From Riptortus pedestris (taxonomy: Eukaryota > Arthropoda > Insecta > Hemiptera > Alydidae), in assembly GCA_019009955.1 (NCBI GenBank), contig CM032229.1:144442501-144506500 (forward strand): a stretch of 64,000 nt of DNA, given 5' to 3'. Of the stretch, positions 50,501 to 62,700 are shown piece after piece. The translations under genes and the position numbers were made by a program. The notes beneath the pieces were generated by a model. It saw nothing but the letters and a program-made list of their open reading frames with translations. It was not told where the DNA came from and made no database searches. Numbering within the stretch: position 1 is the first letter of the stretch; each line of letters opens with the position of its first letter.

Positions 50501-52999
50501 CCAAATTGACTTAAGGAAGCAATTTAACAAGAAGAGTCTGTTCATTAATTATTTTTCGGCTAAAGATTAGTAAGTTTTCATAGATGAAGCTAATAAATAC
50601 AAGCACTTTAATTACATGGCGTATACTAATTCGGGTTCCCTTTTATCCACACGGACTGATATCTTTAATTGTATTTATCATTGTCTCCACTCACGAGCTA
50701 TAGTTCTGCAGATTCACAATTAACCGCTGATCGAAGCCAAAAAAAGAAATTAGAACGTGGGAGTTTTTAATCATAGCGCCGTTTTTCAATGTTGTTTTTA
50801 TAGACATATCTTTTAAACGTTTAACACATATGAAAGATCTTATTTATAGTAGACGTCAATTTCATATTAAACTTAGGGTATTTTAATTCATGGAGTTTAT
50901 CCAAGGTTTCTTCCTCATAAAGCATAGTTAAATAAAATTCTTCGTGTCACCCCTCCCTGTGATATAGGTTTGCTAAATCAGAACAACGGTCGTTAATTGT
51001 TTAAAAAGAGGGTGTAAAAAACAAAACGCTAATTATTGGGAAATATAATAAGTTTTAAAACTTAATTCCAATTATACATTGGTAACTAGAATGTGAATCA
51101 CCCTAATATTCTTTCTTTTTTTTTAGTTTGGATTCATTTAATCTTTACATACATACTACAAGGTGCAGAAGTCCTTGCAGAACTTCGTAGACCATTCATT
51201 GTCGTTAAAAATTTTTTTTTGGTGGAACCTCAGTATCCGCAAGTCCTTCAGCTGGTGGGCATGGCTCCCTCCTCTCCCCATCCGGTTTTCCATACTACAT
51301 TTTACTTGATTGACTGCATTGTTCAGTTCTCCAGAAATGTCCCAAATCAGCGTAGCCTGTCTTGTCTAACACAGATCATATTAGCCTCATAAAAATCCAT
51401 TAGTGTTTCTTATCTTCCATCTTTCTTTTTTTAGGTCTCTTCCCTCCTACATGAGGGAGAGAAGAGTAGGGCTACAAGGTTTTCCTTGTCTAAACATGAA
51501 CTTACCCAATTTGTTTATATATTTATGTTTTCTCATATACTTAGTCTTTTCTATAAAAACAAAATTGCATAGGTCCAGACCATTCACCGTTAAAGGAAAT
51601 CCACAGCCCGGTCCAAGTCTGAGATAATTTTTTACCAGTGATCTTCACTTCGTCAACAAACGCGGGTTCCTGTAATCATTGATAGAATACTAAAAGAACT
51701 TTTTCAACGTTTGAGCAAGTAAATCTTTTACCCTAAAGAATAGGAATCTCTTTGACTCGCGGACACAAAGACATTTAAATTTAAACACAAGCAAATGGTT
51801 TCCTCTTTTGTTGTAAATATTTTTCCCAGAGAGGTTCCCGGAGGAAAACGTTCCTTTTTACGATGAGACAAGTTGGGCTTTGGAACTCTTGACAAATGCA
51901 CATATTAAAACGTTGAACTATCTCGCAGGCGGTGTCGGGCCAGCGGTGGAGCAGAGTTTCTGATTGGTGGCTCCAAGTGTTCTATAGCGTCATTAATCTG
52001 GAACTTCTCCCGAGAGACCCCCGGAGGCTGGGGGGGGGGAGCATTGATTACAGCCTGATAAATTGTAGTGGAAGAGTGCTATCTCCCTGAGGGCTCCCAC
52101 TTGTGGCCTGTTTCCCAGCCACCTGCCTTCCCAGCTTGCCCCACAGATTAGAAACAGGACTCCAGCTGTTCCACCCCAATGCTGCCAATATACAAGCCAT
52201 GTAATTTGTTCTATAAACGACCTCTATCGTTTAACTGGCGAAGCTATTTCATAAGCAAGTATTTGGTCTAACAAGTCTACTCCCATCGCTCCCTATCATA
52301 ATTTTCTTTCCAAATAAGGAATGAAAAACTCGATTAAATTTTCATCTTAATAAACTTGTAAGAGTTAACAGTTATATAAAAATGCGTCTAGCTGTCACCT
52401 GGGACCCACCTGCATTAAAATTGAATAGTGAGTCGGGAGCAAGTGCGGGGTAGTGGCAACACTGCGTGCATAACCTGTTCATCTAGATTAGAAGAAGGAC
52501 AAAAGAACGAGTCAGTGCCTCGTGCGAAATTGCCCAAAAAGATTGTAAATTGTTGATACATTTATTAAATTGTTTTCTCCACTTCTCTCTTATTATTCTA
52601 CACATTACCCACACCAATATCATTGATTGACCCAGACGCCAATATCATTGATTTTTATGACTGCAAATGTAGCTAGATTCATTTTAAAGGTAAAAAGATC
52701 CAGTCTATCGTTAGCCATTTATGAAAGAGTGTCTATCTTCAATTCACATTTCTAAACAAATTAAAGCGCTCTTAAAAAGACTTTCATGAATTAAAAAACT
52801 GTGTATAAATAGTTGGATAGACAAGTTACTAACGAGATACAAGGAAAGATGTAGTGGACGTCATTACCTGAAAATGAATTATTTCCTCAGAAGAGTTTCT
52901 GCTTTTGGAAACTTATTTTTACTTCCATTTCATTGCTTACCTCTCTGGCATTGCATCCCAGCCAATCTGACCTTTCGCCAATAGCTCATCAAATAATAC

Positions 53000-53335
53000 A
53001 TCAACAAAATGATCCACTCATAATTCTATACCCTTCGATGCTTAGGGCCTTCTCTTAACACTGTCTGGGACGACCATTTTCCAATTACTTTGGTAGTCTT
53101 TATGTTGAAATTATTATACATATCCAAATCTACGCGATATTTCCCACCTGATGAAAGAAACAATGTCCACCTCCTTAATCTGGCCACAGAGTTCATTTTT
53201 CATCTTCCATAGGTTTTCCACCCTAAATACATGCTTGAGTATCTTCTCCCCTCATCCAGCACCTGGTTCTTCTCAATAGTCAATGTCCAGGCCTCAGTTG
53301 TGTACACTACTACTTTCACACTTCTTTCATGCCTT
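53000..53335 (-). pseudogene. Degraded reverse-transcriptase-like fragment
   Basis: On the minus strand one frame gives VYTTEAWTLTIEKNQVLDEG with following basic segments (RLRRWTL), similar to the 'LLYGSEAWTLT' stretch after the catalytic domain of RTE- or craniate-type LINE polyproteins. Stops and frameshifts are frequent. The ends are undefined. Confidence 0.4.
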
Positions 53336-53792
53336 AAATATCTTTTCTTTTATGAGTCAATTAATTTGGATGATATCTATTCAATACACTTATATTTAAC
53401 TTGAATTATAAATCTGCATTTTACCATTGTCAACTTAATAAACTGTAAATGCCAGTTCAGCGATTTTTGAATCATCCAAACTTCAATATTGAATTATAAT
53501 TCTTTTTTCCATTGACGAAGACCAATTCATCCTCGCATGTAGCTCAGTATGTCAAACGTGGATATATTCTTGTTCGAGCAACAGATCTAGTTGCTAGTAA
53601 GACACCGAATCCCACATCCAACGTGAAACGATTTAAGGCAGTGAACTTACAACCCCCCAAAAAAGGATTCATCATATTCATGACACATAGCTAATTTTGG
53701 TCCTATTGAAATCCGAGTCGTCAGCAGTGGTAACCACTTATTTCTCAAATAAAAAATCTGTGGCTCGCTTGAACGTTTTTGAATCTTAAACT

Positions 53793-54023
53793 AAAAAGTC
53801 CGTCACGCAGGGGCTGCGTAAACTAAGCAGATTTCCCTCGTGAAGTTTAGTAATAGATAAATATACATACTGCTAACACAACACCGTGAATAAATACAAA
53901 CGGAAATAAGAAATGTTTCATCCAATTTCAATAGCCTGCCGACAGGAAGCGTTAGGTTAGAAATGTAAACAAACTCATGAGTACAACCTCAATAGCTGAT
54001 TTCCCTTAAGGGAAATCTGCTAA
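53793..54023 (+). mobile_element. Helitron-like element, short internally deleted copy
   Basis: It has both ends and little between: head AAAAAGTCCGTCACGCAGGG followed by AGCAGATTTCCC (53826-53837), and tail ACTCATGAGTACAACCTCAA, a perfect 20-bp palindrome GATTTCCCTTAAGGGAAATC and CTGCTAA. At 231 bp it defines both ends of the family best. The 12-bp subterminal inverted repeat AGCAGATTTCCC / GGGAAATCTGCT is also clearest here. Confidence 0.75.
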
Positions 54024-55219
54024 AAACGGAGGCGCAAATACAATTTACGGGAAAACACGCTTAAACAAAGTTAAGGCACCTTCTTTTTCCAAATATCTTA
54101 TTATTGGCTGGCGGTACTGAGTACCAAGCTATCCTGGTACCGGACAGATCTAGGCGTCCATTAGTTATACATTGAGCCACTATTCCTAACACGGATCTTC
54201 TGGTTAAACGGCAAATATGGTGTAAAGCGAAGTATATAATTTACAGTTTTAATTATTATCAGCTCTATTAGACCGTTATTGGTTAGCTTTGATCATTCCA
54301 TTAGTTATTCTTCTTTACTAGGATTTTCGGTAATCAAGAATACCTTAAAGAGGCCCTTTGGAAATTTTTGCCCAATGAAAAAAATATACTTAACTTTGAG
54401 CAGCCGTTGTGAGATGGCTATAGAATTACAGAACACTCCAAACCGTCTTCATTAATAAACTTTTGAGAAGATTAATCAATTTTCTCACCCGACCAATACT
54501 TTGGCCATTATTAAAAAATGAGCTGAAGGGTAGATAGTGTAAACTGTTGACACCCCAACCAAACGCATATTCTCAAAAGGTCTCTTCAAACATTTTGTAG
54601 TAGCCTCAAGGGATGAAGCTAATAAATGAAGGTAGAAACTGAGGAGGCGGGTAACTGCCCTGGTTACTAATTCCACCACTAGAGGCAGCACTCGAGACAC
54701 TTCGTACTTCACACGAAACCACGCACGCACACCAACTTTCTCACAAAGACACCAAGGATCAATGTTTCTCAGCGGCCACTTGACGACACTCTGGAACCTC
54801 CGCTACTCCACTTTTTTTTCTTTTCTCCTTCTTTACTAAGGAAAAAATAGACGGAATAAAATGGGACTGACATTCCGAGTTTCTTAAATTTAGCACCGTG
54901 CCACTCGAGCAAATAAAGTGTCTCTAAAAATAGATTACACCCACTGTTCTATTAATAAACTCTCCGAGAATTGCAATAGTAGGAAGAGTGGGGGGGTGGG
55001 GGGAAGTACTTGAATTATTCATGAAGTATTATTCAATTTAGATGTTACGTCAACAGAAGAATTCCTTTTGCCTAAAATTACCCATATTGCTTTATCTTTT
55101 CTTTAGATATATATTTTGGTTGTTAGTTCAAAAGAGAAAACATTAACTTCCACTATTTATCTACTATAAATTCATATTATTATAAACGTCCGGATTAAAT
55201 TATATTCCTTAAACAAACA

Positions 55220-57000
55220 TTTAAATGCTCGATGAGGCTGCGTGTTTACTTCTAGAGGTCATAATTTGAGCAGGTGTCCCCCAAGAATCTATATTAACTC
55301 GTTTTCTGTCCTATTCTCACTCCGTGTGATCCGATAAGTCCGGAATATCCCGACCTCAAGTATCTTTGCCTGATTTCTTTCAAATAGCTTCAATTTTGGG
55401 CAGACGATCCTAATGAACAATATTGACTCCTTTCACATCCTACATTCCTACGCCACTCGCATTCCATGTGATCCAATATGTTCGGATGAAACTGTCTACC
55501 AACCGGAGTAAGTTCGGAGTGCCAGATTGTCTTCCTTTAATCCATATGTCGGCAATCCCCGGCCCGCGAGACATTTTGAAAAACCCAATCAAACAAAAAT
55601 ATTACTCTACTAACTCCAAATGAGGAAGATGAGGAGAGATTTGTTCGCTTTGCAGTACATCCGACAAATCCGGATTAATTTCTATCTCGTGTAAGCACGC
55701 AGTATTTGTTTGTTTTCCTCTAAAGGTACAGATTGGGTAGGGGTTCCTAAGGAGCAATATTGACTCATTTTCTATCCCACCCTCACTTCGTGTGATCCGA
55801 CCAATCCGGATTAATTTCTATCTCGTGTAAGCACGCAGTATTTGTTTGTTTTCCTCTAAAGGTACAGATTGGGTAGGGGTTCCTAAGGAGCAATATTGAC
55901 TCATTTTCTATCCCACCCTCACTTCGTGTGATCCGACCAATCCGGATTAATTTCTATCTCGTGTAAGCACGCAGTATTTGTTTGTTTTCCTCTAAAGGTA
56001 CAGATTGGGTAGGGGTTCCTAAGGAGCAATATTGACTCATTTTCTATCCCACCCTCACTTCGTGTGATCCGACCAATCCGGATTAATTTCTATCTCGTGT
56101 AAGCACGCAGTATTTGTTTGTTTTCCTCTAAAGGTACAGATTGGGTAGGGGTTCCTAAGGAGCAATATTGACTCATTTTCTATCCCACCCTCACTTCGTG
56201 TGATCCGACCAATCCGGATTAATTTCTATCTCGTGTGGGCTTGCAGTATTTGCTTGTTTTCCTCTAAAGGTTCAAGTTTGGGTAACGTTCCTAAGGAGCA
56301 ATATTGACTCATTTTCTATCCTACTCTCACTCCGTGTGATCCGAAAAGTCCGTATTAATTTCTATCTCGTGTAAGCTTGCAGTATTTGCTTGTTTTCCTC
56401 TAAAGGTTCAAATTTGGGTAACGTTCCTAAGGAGCAATATTGACTCATTTTCTATCCTACTCTCACTCCGTGTGATCCGAAAAGTCCGTATTAATTTCTA
56501 TCTCGTGTAAGCTTGCAGTATTTGCTTGTTTTCCTCTAAAGGTTCAAATTTGGGTAACGTTCCTAAGGAGCAATATTGACTCATTTTCTATCCTACTCTC
56601 ACTCCGTGTGATCCGAAAAGTCCGTATTAATTTCTATCTCGTGTGGGCTTGCAGTATTTGCTTGATTTCCTCTAAATATACAGATTGGGTAGATGTTCCT
56701 AAGGAGCAATATTGATTCATTTTCTATCCTACCGTCACTCCGTGTAATCCGTAAAGTCCATATTAATTTCTATCTCGTGTAAGCTTGCATTGCTTACTTG
56801 TTTTCGTCTAAAGGTTCAAGTTTGGGTAACGTACGGGTAAAGGTACAAGTTTGAGCGTACAATCCTAACGAACAATATTGACTCGTTTTCTATTACTCTG
56901 AATCCTTGGGAACTGGTATGTCCAGATTAACTTTAATCCCTACAGGTAGCAGTGCCTACTTGTTTTCTTTTAGAAGTGCCTACACAAGCTTTGTTAGGCG
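55220..57000. repeat. Tandem satellite, exact 136-bp period
   Basis: The marker GTAAGC or GTGGGC after TCTATCTCGT falls at 55691, 55827, 55963, 56099, 56235, 56371, 56507, 56643 and 56779: every spacing is 136 bp. The first four units are nearly identical (type A: GTAAGCACGCAG, GACCAATCCGG). Later units form a second type (B: GTAAGCTTGCAG, GAAAAGTCCG). Diverged units extend on both sides, to about 55220 and 57000. Confidence 0.95.
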
Positions 57001-58180
57001 TTCGAAAAATGAGCGATTTAGAGTTTTTGAGCTCACCGTTACCATTCAGTTATGGATTACTAATGAACAAAAGACCGAGAAAATTTAACACATCACCATA
57101 TCATGTTCAATTACTGTTAGAAATATTTTCTAGTAATAGATTTTGTTCCATGTTGCTTAATTGAAGTAGCCATTAGCCATTGTAACCCACAACCCCCGGA
57201 TTGGCTATTATTTATGTCTTGTTCCATTTCGAAACAACTGTTGCCCAACAAGATTAGTAATAATTCGTTAGATCAGTTTTTCGCTATGACTATAGCTACG
57301 ATATTCATAAACGTATCGCAAATCCAAAACGTTTTGGACGTAGCTTTACAATGTTCTGTTTTTTACTAAAACCAATACCTTGGACTTTGGCTGGCCTAAC
57401 TAAACTTTTCGGAGAAGGCGTTAAAGCCCGCCACTTAGCTATTCTGGCGTTCCCTTCCACTAATCTATCTTCCGTATCTAAGCTACAACTGAATAAATAA
57501 AATTTACAATTACATTATAACGGCTATTAAAACAAAATTCTAAAGTCTTCTTTGTAATTTAAAGCTAAGGATGAAATCGGACAAATTATTCGATATAAAA
57601 GAAGCAAAATCAATAGTCCTTAAATATTAAGTATCTCGTTAAAAATATTAGTAACATTAAATATTAATACAGAAGGAAATAGTAAAGAAAATTTGATCCA
57701 TTATATTGCGACAGCTGACAGTTAATCGATACGTTGGCGGAGTATAGTTAGTCGACTTTTACTATCGATTCTACGTGATAAATTTAGAGGTAAAAGCAGA
57801 GAGGGTTCTCCTCTAACCCTTTCATAAGCGAGACAACGATCACATGCTTCAATTTTTTTAAGCACTTCTTTTTTATTCTATATATTTTATTAACATAACT
57901 TCATTCATATTCACCTTATGCTAACTTTTTTCAAATTTATTTTCGCTGTGTTTCTCAACATGCTCTGTCTTAACACTGTGTTTTAATTTACCTTTTTTTG
58001 TTTTGTGCACATCAGCACAGCCATTCTATACTTTCACCTTTTAAAGCACCAAAATTAAATGTAGCACATATTAAAACAGTTCAAACAAAAAATGATACTC
58101 TAATACAGACAAAAATTCAAATAAGGCGGGTTTATTGGCAAAGGGCTAGTTAACAAATACAACTTTGTTGGTGTCACTAG

Positions 58181-58248
58181 ATGGTCCTGCCATCGTTCGT
58201 GTTAACCTCTTCGTTCGGAGCATTGCGACTATAAGTGACATCAAGATG
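58181..58248 (+). CDS. GluClalpha: GluCl alpha alternative exon 3a
   Basis: A 68-bp exon between GTGTCACTAG and GTAAGC. With the G from the exon at 47511 it encodes D-GPAIVRVNLFVRSIATISD-IKM and ends on a complete codon. This is the first beta-strand region of the extracellular domain of GluCl alpha and matches the known insect exon 3a almost throughout. Insect GluCl genes are known to choose between alternative third exons; this one and the exon at 59663 are of equal length and equal phase. Since 68 is not divisible by three, using both, or neither, would disrupt the frame. The next exon (expected to begin with EYSVQLTFREQW) was not found in the window. Confidence 0.95.
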
Positions 58249-59662
58249 GTAAGCTAATGGTTCAAACAAACCACTAAATAACATAACCAAACCCAATTTA
58301 ACGGATTTTTATTTCATTTTGTTTTTGTTGTTGTTTTTTCATCCCTTTTACTAACAAAGTAACCACCTGAATTTATTTTCACCTAGATAGAATATCAAAC
58401 TTTTAATACAGATGGTGGTTTTAGTTCCTTTCACATCCTGTTTTATTTAGTATTTTATTTTCTTAAATTCCCAATGTATATCCCGAACCTTGTCGCCAGC
58501 AGAGAGAATTGATGAGGTACATTTTAAGGTCAGTTAAGAAATTTGAACGCTGTTCAACTGCATCTTCAAAGGAATGATAACTTTTATTTTTTTATTTATT
58601 TTGGCATTTGGAAACAAATCATTAGCTGTTCGACTTCTTTTTTTTATTTCATTATTTTAATTTTAATGTAGACATGAAATGAGCTCAAAATTTTGTTTGA
58701 TACTTGCATCGCGCCACAATTCTTGCATAAGCGTTCATCTTAACAATTAATATTATTTTTAATATGTGCTTTAATTGTTAGGATAAACGTTGAGTCATTC
58801 ATCTTAGCGGTCATAGCCTAGAACTTAATAGGTTTTGCACCATTTCCGCAGAATTAACACAAAGAAAAATCAAAGTTCATTAGTACACTGTAGTGGCGCA
58901 TTGCGTAGAAACCACCAAGCTGACTAAAAAAAAATGTTTTAAAATAGACAATGGAAAGCCAAAACAGACAACATAGTTGAATTAAACAAAAGGCGTATAA
59001 TGAATACAAAATGACATAATATTTAAGAAGCACTGGATGCACATATACTTACATTCAGAGAAAAAAAGGAAACAAAAAATATTACACTGATATCTAAATG
59101 AATCTAATGTGCACCCAGAGCTGTCGCTGCAGCTTAAAATTTAGCGCTTTGCTGCACTTAGCTTCTTCAAGTGCATGAACGGGACTTGCAATAGTCATAG
59201 ATCATACATAGTCCCTTTTTTTGATTCAAATCATTAAACAACATTTCATTGATAATTCTCAATGATACACAAACCGCAAATCAGCAACACAAAAATATTA
59301 TTTACTATTTTCAACATAGCAAGCTTATTTTCTACATTGGTGCTTTCCTAAATTTTAATAATTGATTAATTTAAAATTTTTTTATACAATATTAATTATT
59401 ATACATGTTTCATAGTTCTTTCAAGCGCGCTTTCACATTGCACCATCATGCTAAGCTTAATAATATAATTAATTATTGATCTAATTTCTATTATATTAAC
59501 ACTATATCTAGAATGTATTTAATTTTAATAAATATTTATGCTTTTTTAAATAATTATTGAGTCTGAAGCCGACATTAGAGAGTAAATAAAAGATAGAATT
59601 TCATTTATAATTACTAATTTTGTAAATCTAATGGTTGGTTTTCCTTTTTTCTTACCGGCAAG
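58249..59662 (+). other. Intron between the two alternative exons, 1.4 kb
   Basis: GTAAGC to CTTACCGGCAAG. AT-rich, with no transposon recognised. It contains a 21-position hairpin at 58730-58791. A GC-richer patch lies at about 59110-59200 (GCTGTCGCTGCAGC and following). Nothing else stands out. Confidence 0.85.
58730..58791 (+). ncRNA. Strong intronic RNA hairpin between exons 3a and 3b
   Basis: The left arm AGCGTTCATCTTAACAATTAA (58730-58750; 21 positions) pairs with 58771-58791 (TTAATTGTTAGGATAAACGT plus one T) around a 20-nt loop. One position is a mismatch, two are G-U in RNA, and the rest are Watson-Crick pairs. Its place between two mutually exclusive exons makes a splicing role possible. 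A decayed inverted-repeat transposon is the alternative. Confidence 0.6.
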
Positions 59663-59730
59663 ATGGCCCGGCGGTGGTCAGAGTCAACATATTCGTCCGA
59701 AGTATCTCAAAAATCGATGACGTCACCATG
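59663..59730 (+). CDS. GluClalpha: GluCl alpha alternative exon 3b
   Basis: A 68-bp exon between CTTACCGGCAAG and GTAAGTG. With the shared G it encodes D-GPAVVRVNIFVRSISKIDD-VTM and ends on a complete codon, so it can replace exon 3a exactly. The two peptides agree at 16 of 23 positions. Differences are I/V, L/I, A/S, T/K, S/D, I/V and K/T, clustered at the end of the stretch. The sequence fits the exon 3b variant of insect GluCl alpha. A third variant (3c), reported in some insects, was not seen up to 64000. Confidence 0.95.
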
Positions 59731-62700
59731 GTAAGTGCGAAACCGTGGGAGAGGAAGAGAGAATAAAAGTTCAAATCATGCCGTGCATCAAGCCACCACA
59801 AACCACACTCACTGCCACCACAAAAGCCAACACCACAAACTGCTTCCTCCATTCACGGACAACCTTCTCCTTCACTCTGACTCTCCGAATGGGCCTCCCC
59901 ACCCCCTCTCTCAAATTATTAGGAATCGGTATTTCGCTCGAAAATCAATTTAAAATAAATAAAAAAATGTTGTAACTGGTGCCTTACAATTTCATATAAC
60001 TCTGACTGTTATAATACATCGTCATAAAAGTTGTCAAATATCAGACTTACCTAAAAGAATTAATGGAGATAAGAAGAATACATTACTGGATGGATGTCTT
60101 CCAGCGTAATGTGTTGGTAGGACTGTAAGGTGACAGGGTTGTATTTCAATATATGGTCTCTTATGAGGTACCTACTATTTTTCCTTCACAAACATGCATT
60201 ACTTGGCCAAGTATCATGTTTCGATCTTATTAATTATAATAATTATCAATTCTATTTAATTAATACATCTATTCTGTCCAAAAGCAACTTATCTCCAGAA
60301 AGGATCACAGAAATCTTTTATGTATATATTATTATGAATATCATTAGATGTTCCCCTTCTTGCTCAAAAATATTGTTAATTAAGTTCGAAAAATTCCCTT
60401 ACAAGTAAAAACAATTATAAATTAATATAAGTGCTCAAAATAGTTGCAAATGGAAATATCACATAAAGAGCTACTATTATTTTGGGTAGGTAAAAATTAA
60501 GACTTAAAACCAATGTTGCCAATGCCTTAATGCAAAGGATAAATACTGGTTTTTGAAAACATGATTCATAAACGTTTCCAATTAATATATAAAAATATTG
60601 AGAGAAGAAAAGAATATCCATTGGACAATAAAGTCACTACTTAATCATTGTAATAAAATGTATCCTAAGTTCAAAGGAAGTAAAAAATTTTTGATAGAAC
60701 TCATAGACTTTTTGAAAATATGAAGCTTATACTCTGAAGAATTCATGACCACAAGGGACAGCAAAGACACGCTCAAATTATTAACGTCTACTGTAAAATT
60801 TCTCAGTAATGAACGGTGTCTTCTGTTAAATCTCTGAAAAACTCCATTTGAATCTTACTGACCCCTATTGATTTCTTGGAACTTTTATTTAATATTCTTG
60901 AGAAACGTTAAATATATCCTTGTCACATTTTAAGGAACCGAAAATGTAATTTTTCCAGTACTGTTATAAACTCTCTGATGATATTTATTTTTATTTTGAA
61001 ATCATTTTGTGGGTTTATCATTTTAAATCCTCAATAAAGTCTTGTAGAGCAAATTCAATGGTTATAAACAATTCTGGGGAACAATGAAAAACCATTTTAG
61101 GTAACAAATATAGGACGTTCTTTAAAATCAATGCAAGGGCTCATGAGAACATGGCAATTGTTTACTTTAGAACAGTCTATCAATTTAGCACAAAATCCGA
61201 AATTTAATAAAGATTGCAGGATGAGATTTGAACTGGACTTTGGGCTAAAGGATTGGAGATATCTTGTGGCAAGTTGTAATCATAACTATTATCTGAAAAT
61301 ACAAAAAATATAGTTGAATTGGAAACATTGACTTTCTAAAACATTCAGGATCATAATTCCACAGCTTTTCTTCAACTTTTTAATTAAAATGTACACAAGA
61401 GCATAAGTTACTACTTATTTGAGCGCATCTGTTCACTTGTGAACATCCACCAAAAAGTTCAACTGGTTTAACAATCAGTTACTGTGAGTTATACATGTCT
61501 ATAATTTCTATAAAAGTACTATGTTTTTCATATTTCATATTTATCCCATATTTGTTTCTGAGATTTTTGATTTCATTAAAATTGTCTATGTCTTTGGAGG
61601 CTACATTAAGAATTAGTCGTTGTGAGGGGGATTTGAGTGGATTATTCGACCACTTTTCTATGTTTTGTGATAGCCGTCACAGAAATAAATACATTCGAGG
61701 ATTTGTCGTAGGTTTCCTTTTATCTACCTGGACACTAGTCCAAATGAAGAGCTCAGCTCGTAACAGCTCCGAGGTTTTACGAGCAGCCAGGAAATTATTC
61801 CTGGTCCCTTTTGACTGCGGGAGTTCGTTTCGAATTGACTCGACTATCGGCAACCTGAGATAAACATGATGACTCATAAATCAATGTTATCAATGCTCCC
61901 TGTAGGTCTCATTTACGTTCTGCCCTTTAGAGTAGCTTTACTCTGCCTTTTCTATCGTGACGTCCAATCCTACTAAATTTCAATCGAATATGAGCTCCAA
62001 CTTTGCCCAGAACAAGTTAATAGTTTCGAATCATGGTTCACACTGGCTCTGTTTAAACAAAACTAGATAACTTTATTTTATGTAACTCCTTTACTGATTA
62101 ATTAGAACTGATTTTATTCTTTTTCTTTTCTCTTTGGCCGAGATACACTCAACTCTATATATTCAGTTGGCAGAGGTGGTTCTCTCAAAACTCATGCAAG
62201 CAGTATACAGCCGACCCATTTTTTTTATATTGGCGAGGGGAGGCCTATAAAATATCTGAAGGGCCTCTCTGAACGCTACATTGAATATACAACCTCTCTA
62301 TTCAACCTTCAAGTATTCCATTTAAAGAATTATAAAATTGGCTTCTAAACGATTAAACCAGGGAGAAAATGTATTACGATAAAAATATATTTTTATTCTA
62401 AAGAACTTCTTTCATATAGATTTGTCACCTCTGAAGTCTTGTTTTACATATTTACCGACATTCACTTTGAGCTGTTGTTAAGAATAAGATTAGCTATTGA
62501 CTTTCTACTTATCATCTACTTCATAGAATACAGATTGAAGGAAAATAAATACTTTAGAAGAACCTTTTAAAGAGGTCACAAAACCTATCCATAGGTTTAG
62601 CCAAGCAGATAATATACAACTAATACAGTAACTCAGATATATTATAACTTCATCAAATTTTTTTTGAAATTTTTTTTAAAATAATTTTCTGGTAATGTTC

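Larger units (their letters stand above)
47512..58180 (+). other. GluCl intron of 10.7 kb
   Basis: GTACGT to GTGTCACTAG. It holds a degraded LINE fragment, a short Helitron-like copy and the 136-bp satellite (listed separately). 47520-51900, 52210-52990, 54030-55210 and 57010-58180 show nothing recognisable. 51900-52200 is clearly GC-richer than its surroundings and contains a reverse CCAAT box (ATTGGT at about 51964), but has no supportable coding frame. Confidence 0.8.

Noticed and set aside
51093..51392. 99-codon open frame as a nested gene or GluCl exon
   Set aside because: It has no similarity to the receptor or any family I can name, and it lacks supporting splice sites or codon structure.
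53826..54021. A simple MITE bounded by the 12-bp inverted repeat AGCAGATTTCCC
   Set aside because: The 30-bp sequence outside the left repeat is conserved in the other copies too, so the repeat is subterminal rather than the true end.
55691..56779. CRISPR-like array
   Set aside because: Units are contiguous 136-bp repeats with no unique spacers, in an insect intron.
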